Shown one piece after another: positions 12,955 through 22,453 of a stretch of 64,000 nt of DNA. Source of the stretch: Scalesia atractyloides (Eukaryota; Streptophyta; Magnoliopsida; Asterales; Asteraceae); assembly GCA_947069175.1 (NCBI GenBank), contig CAMTDV010000002.1:10346988-10410987 (forward strand), given 5' to 3'. Position 1 is the first letter of the stretch. The number at the start of each line of letters is the position of its first letter. The notes below the pieces were generated by a model. That model saw only the letters and a list, made by a program, of their open reading frames with translations. It ran no database searches and was not told the origin of the DNA. Made by a program: the position numbers and the translations under genes.

Positions 12955-13597
12955 ACTCCAAGGGCTTTAGTCCCATTCCCATTGACGACTTATGTACTAC
13001 CTCTCTGCTTAAGCCTTTTGTAAGCGGATCCGCAATGTTATCCTTTGACTTCACATAGTCAACCGTGATAACTCCAGTTGAGAGTAGTTGTCGTAACGTG
13101 TTATACCAACATCGTATGTGCCTTGATCTGCCATTTTACATTGCATTTTGAGCTCTACCAATAGCTGATTGGCAATCACAATGTATACAAATAGCTGTCA
13201 CAGGCTTAGGCCATCTTGGAACATATTCCAAGAATTGACGTAACCATTCTGCCTCTTCTCCAGCTTTATCTAACGCGATAAACTCAGATTCCATTGTGGA
13301 TCTAGCTATAAGTGTTTGTTTAGACAACTTCCAAGATATAGCTGCTCCTCCAAGGGTAAACACATAACCACTTGTAGCTCTGGAATCTTTCCTATCGGAT
13401 ATCCAGTTGGCATCACTGAATCCTTCCATAACTGCTGGATTTTGGCCATAATGTTGTCCATAGTTTCTCGTGTATCTCAAATACCTTAATAATCTTGCCA
13501 TACCCTTCCAGTGCTCTGAACTATGATTACTAGTATATCTACTTAGCTTACTCACAGCATATGCTAAGTCTGGCCTAGTACATGACATGAGATACAT
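12955..13597 (-). pseudogene. Copia RNase H domain (decayed)
   Basis: The minus-strand reading contains TRPDLAYAVSKLSRY, FSDANWISDRKDSRATSGY, STMESEFIALDKAGEEAEWL and, further on, DYVKSKDNIADPLTKGLS, the typical copia RT-tail and RNase H landmarks in the usual order. A stop codon near 13136 separates the body from its C-terminal tail (12955-13135). The domain would remove the RNA strand during reverse transcription. The preceding RT frame overlaps this one by a frameshift near 13590. Confidence 0.85.
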
Positions 13598-14590
13598 AAG
13601 ACTGCCAATGATTCTTGTTCCAATTGAGCAACACTCTCGCCTCTATTTTTTGACAAATGTTGAGCAGTATCAATTGGAGTTTGAGCTACACTCGTGTCCT
13701 CTGGATTGAGCTTCTGAAGGATCTTATCAACATAATGAGATTGAATTAGCACCAAACCAATTTGGGTTCTAATGATCTTTACTCCAAGAATCACATTAGC
13801 TAGACTCATATCTTTCATGTCAAATCTCGCTTTCAACATATCTTTAGTAGATCTGATCATCTTTTCATCACTCCCAATGATAAGCATAACATCTACATAA
13901 AGGCATAAGATCACATAAACTTTAGAAGTGTCTTTCATATAGACACATTTATCGCATTCATTTATTTTGAAACCATTATTAAGCATAACTTGGTCAAACT
14001 TTTGATGCCATTGTTTTGGAGCTTGCTTTAAGCCATATAATGACTTGACGAGTTTACACACTTTGTCCTCTTGGCCAGGAGCAGAGAAACCCTCTGGTTG
14101 CTCTATGTAAATCTCTTCCCCTAATTCCGCATTGAGAAATGTGGTTTTTACATCCATTTGATGTATTTTCAAATTTCTCAAAGCTGCAATTGCAAGCACC
14201 AGTCTAATAGAGGTTATTCTAGTTACAGGAGAGTATGTCTCAAAATAGTTAAGACCTTCCTTTTGTCTAAACCCTTTGATCACAAGCCTTGCCTTATACT
14301 TGTCGACAGACCCATCAGCTTTCATCTTTTTCTTAAATATCCATCAATATCCAAGTGGCTTGCACCCTGGTGAAAGATCTACTAGCTCCCAAGTATGATT
14401 CTGTAAGATAGAATCAATTTTACTCTTGATGGCTTCTTTCCATTGAGGTCCATCTGAAGAGGTGACTGCTTCTCGATAGGTTTGAGGCTCACTCTCAACC
14501 ATGTAGGTAAGAAAGTCAGGCCCAAAGGATTTCTCAGTCCTTTGCCTTTTACTTCTTTTTGGCTCACCTTCTTCAGCCTCTAATTATTCT
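13564..14590 (-). pseudogene. Copia reverse transcriptase (catalytic residue lost)
   Basis: Motifs in order: YKARLVIKGFRQKEGLNYF, FSPVTR-equivalent YSPVTRITSIR, MDVKTTFLNAELGEEIY, QPEGF, KSLYGLKQAPKQWHQKFD, and the catalytic box, which reads LYVDVMLI instead of YVDD. The second catalytic Asp is therefore replaced by Val. The N-terminal part (14382-14567) sits in a different frame, with a stop between the pieces. The domain copied element RNA to DNA; this copy cannot. Confidence 0.9.
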
Positions 14591-15330
14591 TAAGTTTCCT
14601 CTCAAACAATCTCATCAACCATTGTTGATGAACTTGCATGATTTGAAGAACTCACACGAGTTTGTTCTAACATTGGAAACTCTTCTTCAAAGTAAGTCAC
14701 ATTTCCTGGCCTTGTCTCTATGATAGAGTCCATGTGCACATCAGGATTCTTGGATTCATATACAAGAAAACGACGTGAACTACCTTTTTTGGCATATCCA
14801 ATGAAAATGCAATCAACAGTTTTGGGTCCTATTCTAAGAGCCTTAGGGGGTGTAACTATCACCTTGGCCAGGCACCCCCACACTTTCAAGTATTTATAGG
14901 ATGATTTATGTCCCCACCACAACTCATGAGGTGTTAGATCCTTATTCTTGAAAGGTATTTTGTTTAACAAAAAAATGGCTGACAAAATGGCTTCCCCCAC
15001 ATGTCCTGGCTCATCCCAGAACTTATCAACATGGCATTCATCATTTCTTTTAGTGTACGATTCTTTCGCTCCGCGATCCCATTTGATTGGGGTGTATAAG
15101 GTGGGGTACACTCGTGTATTATGCCACTTTTTGCACACACTTCCCCAAATGGTGAAGCATATTCACCTCCTCTATCACTTCTAACACGTTTTATTTTCTT
15201 GTTTAGTTGATTCTCAACTTCAGCTTTATACAAGATAAACTTGTCAATTGCTTCATCCTTACTCTTAAGTAAGTACACATAACAATACCTTGTATTGTCA
15301 TCGATAAAGGTAATAAAATATTTTTACCAC
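14591..15330 (-). pseudogene. Copia integrase core (frameshifted)
   Basis: Two overlapping minus-strand frames (14964-15278 and 14602-15138) together give the integrase core: SDRGGEYASPFGEVCAKSGI, then TPQSNGIAERKNRTLKEM, which contain the second Asp and the Glu of the D,D-E triad, followed by the copia post-core region with LTPHELWWGHKSSYKYLKVW and the GYAKKGSSRRF segment. A frameshift around 15000-15100 breaks the ORF. The enzyme would insert element DNA into the genome. Confidence 0.85.
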
Positions 15331-15372
15331 CTATGGTTGGAATTGATTTTAAATCACACACATCAGTATATA

Positions 15373-15868
15373 TCAGATCAAGGGGTTCATTATTCTTTCA
15401 ATTGATTTGAAGGATGATCTTGTTTGTTTAGCTTCAACACATGTTTTACATTTTGTTTTAGAGTCAATGGCAAAAGATGGTATGTAATATAATTTAATTA
15501 AACGATGCATTGAATTAAAATTTACATGACCAAGACGTCCATGCCAAACATTAGGAGACTCAACCAAGTAAGCAGAAGTACTAGCATTTTTATTCATGTT
15601 TTTCTTAATAGACATTACATTAAGTTTGAACATGCCATTTTGGGCATAACCCTTTCCAACAAACATACAACGCTTTCTTAAACAAATGTATCACTCTCAA
15701 AAACCAAACGAAAGCCAAACTTGTTAAGCATCCAACCCGACACAAGACTCTTGCGTAAATCAGGAACATAAAGCACATTTTCAAAGTGAGCTCTTTCCCA
15801 GAAGTCTATTTTAAGATCACATCACCTTCTCCATTGATATCAGCTGTAGCAGCATTTCCCATGTACAG
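15373..15868 (-). pseudogene. Copia GAG-pre-integrase zinc-binding region and protease-integrase linker
   Basis: At 15373-15666, WHGRLGHVNFNSM followed by CKTCVEAKQTR gives the H-H-C-C zinc finger at the N terminus of copia integrases. The linker at 15667-15868 reads through segments such as YMGNAATADINGEG and LVSGWMLNKFGFRLVFES, the usual sequence between protease and integrase. A stop separates the linker from the zinc-binding part. Confidence 0.8.
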
Positions 15869-16323
15869 CTAGTCTTCTCCCACCACCTCTTTAAACGTAT
15901 TAAAGAGGGTCTTGTCTGGGCACACATGGCGGGTTGCCCCAATGTCAACCCACCACCCTTTTGGCTCGCTAGCCACCAAATTTACCTCCTCCATCATAGC
16001 AGAGTGGTCAGAAATCATGGCCACTAAAGGCATATCATCATCAACCATAAGAGCTGTGTTATGTTTAGCCTCTTTGCATTGGTCAGCACGATAACCAGTT
16101 TGTCCGCAGTTGTAACATTTCCCTTTAAAGGGACCAACCTTCTTCTTCAAACCACCTTTCTTTGGCCCAAGTCAACACATTTATTTTTCCCCTTGCCATT
16201 AAACTTGTGGCCTTTGTTACCCTTGTAACCCCTTGAGGATTGACCATGTTCCAAAATGTTTGCTTTTGCAGAAGCTTCAACTTGACTTCCTTTGTGTGAC
16301 AACCTGTTGTCTTCTTCAATACG
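15869..16323 (-). pseudogene. Copia gag C-terminus, zinc knuckle and protease start
   Basis: The gag end (RIEEDNRLSHKGSQVEASAK) resumes at 16323, immediately beyond element B. It is followed after a frameshift near 16150 by the knuckle CYNCGQTGYRADQC, in which the histidine of CX2CX4HX4C is Tyr. The protease site then reads WWVDIGATRHVC, where DTG/DSG is expected. Both changes would disable the knuckle and the protease. Confidence 0.85.
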
Positions 16324-16328
16324 AAGAC
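16324..16328. repeat. Target-site duplication of element B, left copy (AAGAC)
   Basis: AAGAC precedes the LTR start at 16329 and is repeated exactly at 27169-27173 after the second LTR. Confidence 0.95.
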
Positions 16329-16513
16329 TGTAACATTTGTCAAAAACGGGTTTTCCAAACCCGCTTCGTTTGTAATCGAATATCAAGTTATAAATATTTC
16401 ATTGCGTATTTATGTCAAGTTTAAATTTTAATGATGCATAATTAATAAACAAACTAGAATATAAAAGTTATAATTGATAAAAAGTAAAAATAAAATAAAT
16501 AAAATGAAAAACA

Positions 16514-16597
16514 GGCTGCCGGGACTCGAACTAGGGTCAGCCGGAAAGACTCAAAGACTTAACACGCGCACTCATAACCACTCCGCCTCTTGATGTT
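16514..16597 (-). other. Antisense tRNA-like sequence in B 5' LTR
   Basis: On the minus strand GGCGGAGTGGTTATGAG resembles the A-box/D-arm of plant tRNA-Leu or tRNA-Ser, and AGTTCGAGTCC with GGCAGCC resembles the T-arm and 3' acceptor. The acceptor 5' strand does not pair, so it is a pseudo-tRNA rather than a gene. Confidence 0.7.
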
Positions 16598-17423
16598 TTC
16601 TGTTAGTCCTAAGAATCAGTTAAACCTTATGTTCAACCATGAATCGATCTGTTTGCGCCAACTATAACCGTAATCGGTTTTCCAAACGTCCTAGACGTTT
16701 GAGTGTTCGCGGTTTCTGTCAATAACCGATACACCGACACCTCCAACCAATTTAGCTTTGAATGGACTTGAATTCAAGAGTTGATCAGTTTTAATAACCG
16801 AAAACCTGCATTTTCTGAATTACTCCAATCATAGTCCCCTCTCGCGACTCAAACACATCTGCAGACCTTCAAATTTCACTTTCGCACTACTTTCAGTTCG
16901 TCGGAAAAGCTATTTGAACTCGCCGGACTTTCGCCGGAAAACCGTGTCTTCCATTAAATCAGTAAGTCTCTCATTTCTTTCATCGTCTATCAGTTGTTAA
17001 GCTATTGCTAATTCAAACCCTTCAATCGAAATCAGTTTCAGACATCGATATCGGATAATTCACTCTCGCCGGAAAACTTCTGAAAGTTCCCAATTCTCGC
17101 TGTGAAACGGTATAGCCTTTTAAATCTTCTGGTAATTCTTGTTCAGTGTTTTAATTCCGCATCTAGCTAATCAAACTTGTTAATCTGTCCGCTCAGACGA
17201 AATCCGTAAAAACAGAGCCGACGACTTCGCCGGAATTCTGAGATAAATCGTTTCTCCGGTATGTTTACTTCCGAAATCTTCTCTGCCATTTCATTTTAGT
17301 CATTTGAATGTTTGTCTATCGAATTAATCAAGAATCAATAGAGTAATCGTAGTCTGTGATTCTGTAACGAAGAAGATGAAGTTAGGTTGTTTATAAGTTT
17401 AATATAATTTGGATATTATCTCG

Positions 17424-17838
17424 GGTTAGACACACAGTCCAGCGGTGGACTGTGTGCACACATATATCACACGCCGCGAGTTCGATCCTTGACACACACG
17501 TATGCTCTGTAATAAAGATGTTTTATTTTTCTAACTGAACCAGATTAACTCACGGTAGATGTTAAGTATAATAAAAATCGGTATATTAACCAGGTTAGAC
17601 ACACAGTCCAGCGGTGGACTGTGTGCAACACTAACCCACAGGTCCCGGGTTCGAGACCTGTTGCACACTCCGGCTCGATGATTAAAACCCTTTTTGAAAA
17701 TAAAAGAATTTTGAATAAACTAAAATAGTATATAAATATAATTAAAAACAGAATTATTTCGGGTTAGACACGTAGCTCAGTTGGTAGAGCTGTGTGCACG
17801 CATACGGGAGGTCTCGGGTTCGAGTCCTGCCCGGCGCA
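17424..17838 (+). other. Array of three tRNA-like modules in B 5' LTR, 169-bp spacing
   Basis: Modules begin with (G)GTTAGACAC at 17424, 17593 and 17762 and are about 72-77 bp each, separated by about 95 bp of AT-rich DNA. Modules 1 and 2 contain CACACAGTCC-AGCGGT-GGACTGTGTG, a perfect 10-bp hairpin in the D-arm place, and B boxes GAGTTCGATCC and GGGTTCGAGACC. Module 3 has the canonical A box TAGCTCAGTTGG and B box GGTTCGAGTCC, about 45 bp apart. No anticodon stem or acceptor stem pairs properly, so none is a functional tRNA gene. They have the internal promoter layout of RNA polymerase III. Confidence 0.8.
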
Positions 17839-17866
17839 TACATACACACAATAGAACCGGTCTAAC

Positions 17867-17920
17867 AGTCAACAGTCACAGTCAAACAGTCAACGGTCAA
17901 TGGTCAACGCAAAAGTCAAC
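17867..17920 (+). promoter_or_regulatory. GTCAA (W-box core) cluster in B 5' LTR
   Basis: About seven GTCAA/GTCAC words in 54 bp directly downstream of tRNA-like module 3. TTGAC (GTCAA on the other strand) is the core of WRKY binding sites. Function is inferred from the motif only. Confidence 0.45.
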
Positions 17921-18363
17921 ATTTTTTTTATATTTTTATTTATTTAATTTAATTTAAAAATCAATTAAAAATACTTAAAAATAATGTTTTTAAAGATAGG
18001 AAATAGCCTTAAACTCACAAAATATATCTAAAAACCTTATTAAAATTATTAATAAAATCCACTCATTTACTATACCTTCCGTTATTATTTAGGTTAGTTA
18101 ATCCTCGTTGATCAATCCTTCAAACTCGTGCGCATTTCATCATCTTCAACCGAACGCACCCAATGTGAGTGAATCTCTACAAATTCCCCGTTTTAATCAC
18201 GTCTTTGGGGTGTATCATGTGTCTTACCATTTATTATATTTAAATCATTGTGCATACATCATATCATGAACAAATGTGTATTCAGCTTGTATCAGCTGTT
18301 TGTGTGGTTATTGTTTAGATTTAATTTATTATTTTCAGTACATGCAATATCATAGGCCGCCGC

Positions 18364-18512
18364 TCCCCATTACATTATGAGCGTTGAGCAGTTCCCCATT
18401 ACATTATGAGCGTGAACCGGGCGTTGCCAACATACGATCGGCTCCGTTTGATTGAGCCTTGATCGCACAGACATTCATCATAGGCCGTCAGTTCCCCATT
18501 ACATTATGAGCG
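18364..18512 (+). repeat. CCCCATTACATTATGAGCGT repeats in B 5' LTR
   Basis: Three copies of a roughly 20-bp unit. Between copies two and three lies a conserved imperfect inverted repeat (GATCGGCTC...GAGCCTTGATC, 18436-18464) that also occurs in element C. Confidence 0.85.
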
Positions 18513-18993
18513 TGAACGTGACGTTGCCAACATATACAGTTTCATTCATGTTATATATTCATGCAAGTTCATATGTTATTGTATGTTATGATTTGTGGTC
18601 GTTATTGTTATGGTATGATTATTTACATTTGCTCATATATGACTATTGCACAATTTTTCCTTGATAAAGATAACAAGAAATCAATAATAAATGTTTATCT
18701 AACAAGGTTCACTCGCCAACTTATGTGACCCAAAAACCCTTATTTTTACACATGATACAGGTGATCCAGCCGCAGCAAGAAACACATAGGATTGGCTTAG
18801 AAGAATAAACTGGTTTAGAGCTTGGATTGTTTAGTGGATTAGTTTTCTTTGTATTTGTATGAACATGTTTGGATTATTGCGGATGTAATTTTGACTTAAA
18901 TAAATATGAAACATATTAGTAAATATCATGAGCTTTGGTGATAACCCAATTATGCCCTACTCTTATTCCGCTGCGGGTCGGGGTGTGACAGAT

Positions 18994-19005
18994 TGGTATC
19001 AGAGC
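18994..19005 (+). other. Primer binding site of element B
   Basis: TGGTATCAGAGC, complementary to the 3' end of plant initiator tRNA-Met, three bases after the LTR. Confidence 0.9.
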
Positions 19006-19009
19006 CATG

Positions 19010-19060
19010 ACTATAGGGATATAGGATAGGTTATTAGACCCCTAGAGCCTATACTATAGT
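19010..19060 (+). promoter_or_regulatory. Stem-loop just downstream of the B primer site
   Basis: ACTATAG at 19010 pairs with CTATAGT at 19060, and TATAGG inside pairs with CCTATA, giving about 13 base pairs with a 3-nt bulge. The same 51-nt structure is at 59882-59932 in element D with one base changed. It may act in priming, dimerisation or packaging (inference). Confidence 0.5.
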
Positions 19061-19278
19061 TGATTAGAATTTTTTAAGACTTTTGTGTGTTACATGCAAA
19101 ATTCATGATGTTTATATGTTTTATGTTTAATGTTACATTCAATGTTATGCAAGCATGTTCATAAGTACATATTATTATATAATGCCTATCATGAATCATA
19201 TTCTCATAACATATCATATCCATGCGAGCACACACCACATCATTTTCATGATTGTTTTTGCAATGATTTTTGTATTTT

Positions 19279-19525
19279 CAAATCACATCAAAGTGAGTTC
19301 TCATGACGGGCATGTAGTAACTGGAAGGGTACAAGTACCGGTAGTCGGAACATCCTGTCTAGGCTGGCATTCGTATAAATCAAAAATAAAGGACCAGTTT
19401 GCCTACCTGGGGACTAACGATGAGAGTACGAAGTACCTATTAGGCCAAAGCATGCTATACCAAACGTCGTGTGAGCTAACCCCACTTTGAGTTGTCATTG
19501 TGTCTACACCTGGACACATTCCGAC
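19279..19525 (+). promoter_or_regulatory. Conserved leader block of element B
   Basis: About 247 bp closely matching 60121-60366 in element D, while the leader on either side has diverged. Contains GGGTACAAGTACCGGTAGTC and CCTGGGGACTAACGATGAG. A 111-codon frame overlaps it but the differences from D are mostly amino-acid changing, so RNA function such as packaging is more likely than coding. Confidence 0.55.
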
Positions 19526-19804
19526 CATACATCTCGTAAACATATTTCGTGGTTTTCATTCGGGTAATGCGAGTGTTAAACCGCCAATACTAATGTGAAT
19601 CCTACCAAGCCAATAGTCATGGGGGCCCACATGACTATACAGGTGAAGGTATGGGGGACATTTGAGGCCCAACATGAGCAAACCCAAGACATCCTATGGA
19701 TGTAGTTATATTATAGATATTTATGTTATTTTCATTTTCTTTAAGACACATGACACCTAAAAAGACTCCATAAACTCACAACCTTCTTATGTATGTTCCT
19801 GTAG

Positions 19805-21130
19805 ATGTCGGCTAGACAACAAAGAGGGGGTAGAAGATCAGGAAGGTCACACGAACGCTTGGCCACTCAAATCGCAAAGCAAATGGCCGCGGTGCTTCCT
19901 GACATTGTGGTTCAAGTACAACAAGCTCTGCGCCACAAATCCCACCAATCCTCCCCAGCAAGAAGACCAGAACATCGGCAACCCGCCTACCAAAAAGTGC
20001 TCATATAAACATTTCAAGTCTTGCGATCCTCCTAAATTTGAAGGGACCGAAGGTGTCACTGCTCTCCTCCACTGGTTTGAGGAAATGGAAAACACCTTCC
20101 TCAACTACGATTGTCCCGATGATCGCAAGGTACGATACGCAACCGAGAGACTATTTGGGGTAGCTCTTACCTGGTGGAATACTGAAAAGGGTAAGAGGGG
20201 AATCGAAGATGCAATGGCCTTAACGTGGGAGGAGTTAAGGGAAATCATGACGAGACGATTCTGTCCTAGGAGTGAGATTAAAAAGTTAGAGGATGAATTT
20301 CATTCATTGAAGCAAAAGGAGGGAGATCATACTTCCTACAACAAGAGGTCTTAGAGTTGAACCAGATGGTCCCTAACTTGTTCACCCCAGTTTACTGCTT
20401 AGTCGAGCATTATATTCGAGGTCTTCCCTCAAAAATCCAAGATTCAGTTCTCAGCACTTCGCCAGCAACACTTGAAGCTGCTATGGAACTAGCTACTGAA
20501 CTGACCGAGAATCGAATTCGGAACGGTAAATTTAAAGAGGAGAAAAAGAAAGCCCCCGTTGAGGGCCAAACTTCAAACCATTTCACCTCCTCCTCTAAGT
20601 TTGCTAACAAGAGGAAACGTAACACCAGAAACTTCGCTGTCACACAAAACAATTTCCCTATCCCTGCTGCACCCATTACCCAAGTTGCCCCCTCACCTGC
20701 ACCATATAAAAGGCCATACTCTGGCCCACTACCAAAATGCAACCGTTGCCAATACCATCACTTTCCTGATCATCCCTGCCAACATTGCACCGGCTGTGGT
20801 CGCGCAGGTCATACTGTTCAAACCTGTCGCATACCTCAGCGAACGAACCGCCACCAGCCTTCAACCAAACTCACCAACAAATAATGGGTCAAGCCCAACA
20901 ACCCCTACTACTACCACCTACCCAACATTTAGCCCAATCATACTACCAACCCAACTATCCCATGGTGCAACCTATGCGGGCTTGCTACAATTGTGGAGAC
21001 CCAAGCCACTTTAGAAACACTTGTCCACGTTTGGTGAACATTATTCATGCTCAAGCCCAAGCCAATCCGGTGAATCAAGCTAACCAAGCTCCTCCACCTG
21101 CAAGAGGAAGAGCTTTCAACATCAACGCTA
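19805..21130 (+). pseudogene. Gypsy gag of element B (frameshifted)
   Basis: Begins at ATG 19805 (MSARQQRGG), aligning with the start of D gag. Contains the retrotransposon gag landmarks YKHFKSCDPPKFEGTEG, LLHWFEEMENTF, ALTWWNTEKGKRG, MTRRFCPRSEIKKLEDEF and IRGLPSKIQDSVLS. Two zinc knuckles follow: CTGCGRAGHTVQTC and CYNCGDPSHFRNTC. Frame changes near 19930, 20350 (GAGGTCTTAG, lost bases) and 20870 break it. Gag forms the virus-like particle and binds RNA. Confidence 0.9.
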
Positions 21131-21600
21131 ATCAGGCTAGAGCTGACAGCAATGTGGTTAACATTACGTTTCTTATCAACGGTAGTTATGCATCCATGTT
21201 GTTTGATACTGGCGCGGATAAAAGTTTTGTGTCCTTAGAGTTTGAACCCATCCTAAACCAAATTCGTGATAAGCTCATGGAATCCATAACAGTAGAAGTT
21301 GCTGACGGGAAATCGATCTCATTAAACTCTATTATACGAAATTGTACTCTCACCTTAAACGATCACGACTTTCCAGTTGACCTCATTCCTATGAAGTTGG
21401 GAAGCTTTGACATTATAATTGGTATGGACTGGCTTAGCCAACATCAAGCTGAAGTTGTATGCCGCGAAAAGTTTATACGCATTCCTCTTTCAAACGGTCA
21501 GACTTTACGAATCTTTGGAGAAACCTCATCGAAAGGGCTCAGAATAATGTCCTGTCTTCAAGCTCGAAAATACTCCGCAAGAATTATGTCGCATTTTTAA
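21131..21600 (+). pseudogene. Gypsy aspartic protease of element B
   Basis: FLINGSYASMLFDTGADKSF carries the intact DTG active site, followed by FDIIIGMDWLSQHQAEVVC, the usual C-terminal flap/strand region. The frame runs out near 21590 and pol continues in another frame (LRKNYVAFLTHVV). The enzyme would cut the polyprotein. Confidence 0.85.
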
Positions 21601-22453
21601 CCCATGTCGTCAAAAAGGGAACCATGGAGAAGAAACTTGAAGACATCCCTGTAGTAAAAGATTTCCCGCAAGTTTTTCCTGACGACATTTCAGGACTTCC
21701 TCCCTTGAGAGAAGTCGAATTTCGCATTGATCTTATACATGGAGCTACACCAGTTGCAAAGTCTCCTTATAGGTTAGCCCCATCCGAAATGCAAGAGCTA
21801 GCCAGTCAATTGCAAGAGTTGACTGACAAAGGATTCATACGTCCTAGCTCCTCGCCTTGGGGTGCACCTGTCCTTTTTGTGAAGAAGAAAGATGGAACGT
21901 TTCGCATGTGCATCGACTACAGAGAACTCAACAAGTTAACGATCAAGAATCGCTATCCGTTACCTCGCATTGATGATCTTCTTGACCAACTTCAAGGCGC
22001 CAGCTGTTTTTCAAAAATCGACCTTGGTTCTGGTTATCATCAACTCAGAGTACATGAAGAAGACGTCCCAAAGACCGCTTTCCGAACTCGTTATGGTCAT
22101 TATGAATTCATGGTCATGCCATTTGGTTTAACCAACGCTCCAGCTGTCTTCATGGATTTAATGAACAGAGTCTGCAAACCCTATCTCGATCGTTTTGTTA
22201 TAGTTTTTATCGACGACATCCTCATTTACTCAAAGTTTAAGTCTGATCATGAACGACATCTTCGACTCATCCTTACCTAGAGAATGAAAAGCTTTACGCT
22301 AAATTCTCCAAATGCGAATTCTGGTTAAAAGAGGTACAATTCCTTGGACATGTAGTCAATGACAAGGGAATACATGTCGACCCCTCAAAAATCAAAGCGG
22401 TACAAGAATGGCAAGCGCCACTTACACCAACTGAAGTAAGATCATTCCTTGGT
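21601..22453 (+). pseudogene. Gypsy reverse transcriptase of element B
   Basis: Motifs in order: DFPQVFPDDISGLPP, EFRIDLIHGATPVAKSPYR, FVKKKDGTFRMCIDYRELN, YPLPRIDDLLDQLQGA, FSKIDLGSGYHQLRV, FRTRYGHYEFMVMPFGLTN, and FIDDILIYS, the catalytic box with both Asp present. A frameshift near 22278 interrupts the thumb, which continues as CEFWLKEVQFLGHVV.. in the next frame. The catalytic core itself is uninterrupted within its frame. Confidence 0.9.

Larger units (their letters stand above)
16329..18990 (+). repeat. 5' LTR of element B (2662 bp)
   Basis: Starts TGTAACATTTGTC and ends GGGGTGTGACA. The same-length copy is at 24507-27168. It holds one antisense tRNA-like sequence, three spaced sense tRNA-like modules, a GTCAA cluster, a CCCCATTACATTATGAGCGT repeat and the shared ACTCGCCAACTTATGTTGA-type motif near its 3' end. 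Confidence 0.95.

Noticed and set aside
17762..17838. Functional tRNA gene at B module 3 (good A and B boxes)
   Set aside because: Acceptor strands do not pair and no anticodon stem with a seven-base loop can be drawn. It is reported as tRNA-like only.
19155..19490. 111-codon leader ORF in B, with a partner frame at 59963-60331 in D
   Set aside because: Open in both over about 65 codons, but differences are mostly amino-acid changing and the upstream parts are in different frames. Treated as conserved RNA.
20410..20864. Long antisense ORFs opposite gag and pol of B, C and D
   Set aside because: Shadows of the coding strand; the sense strand carries the recognisable domains.
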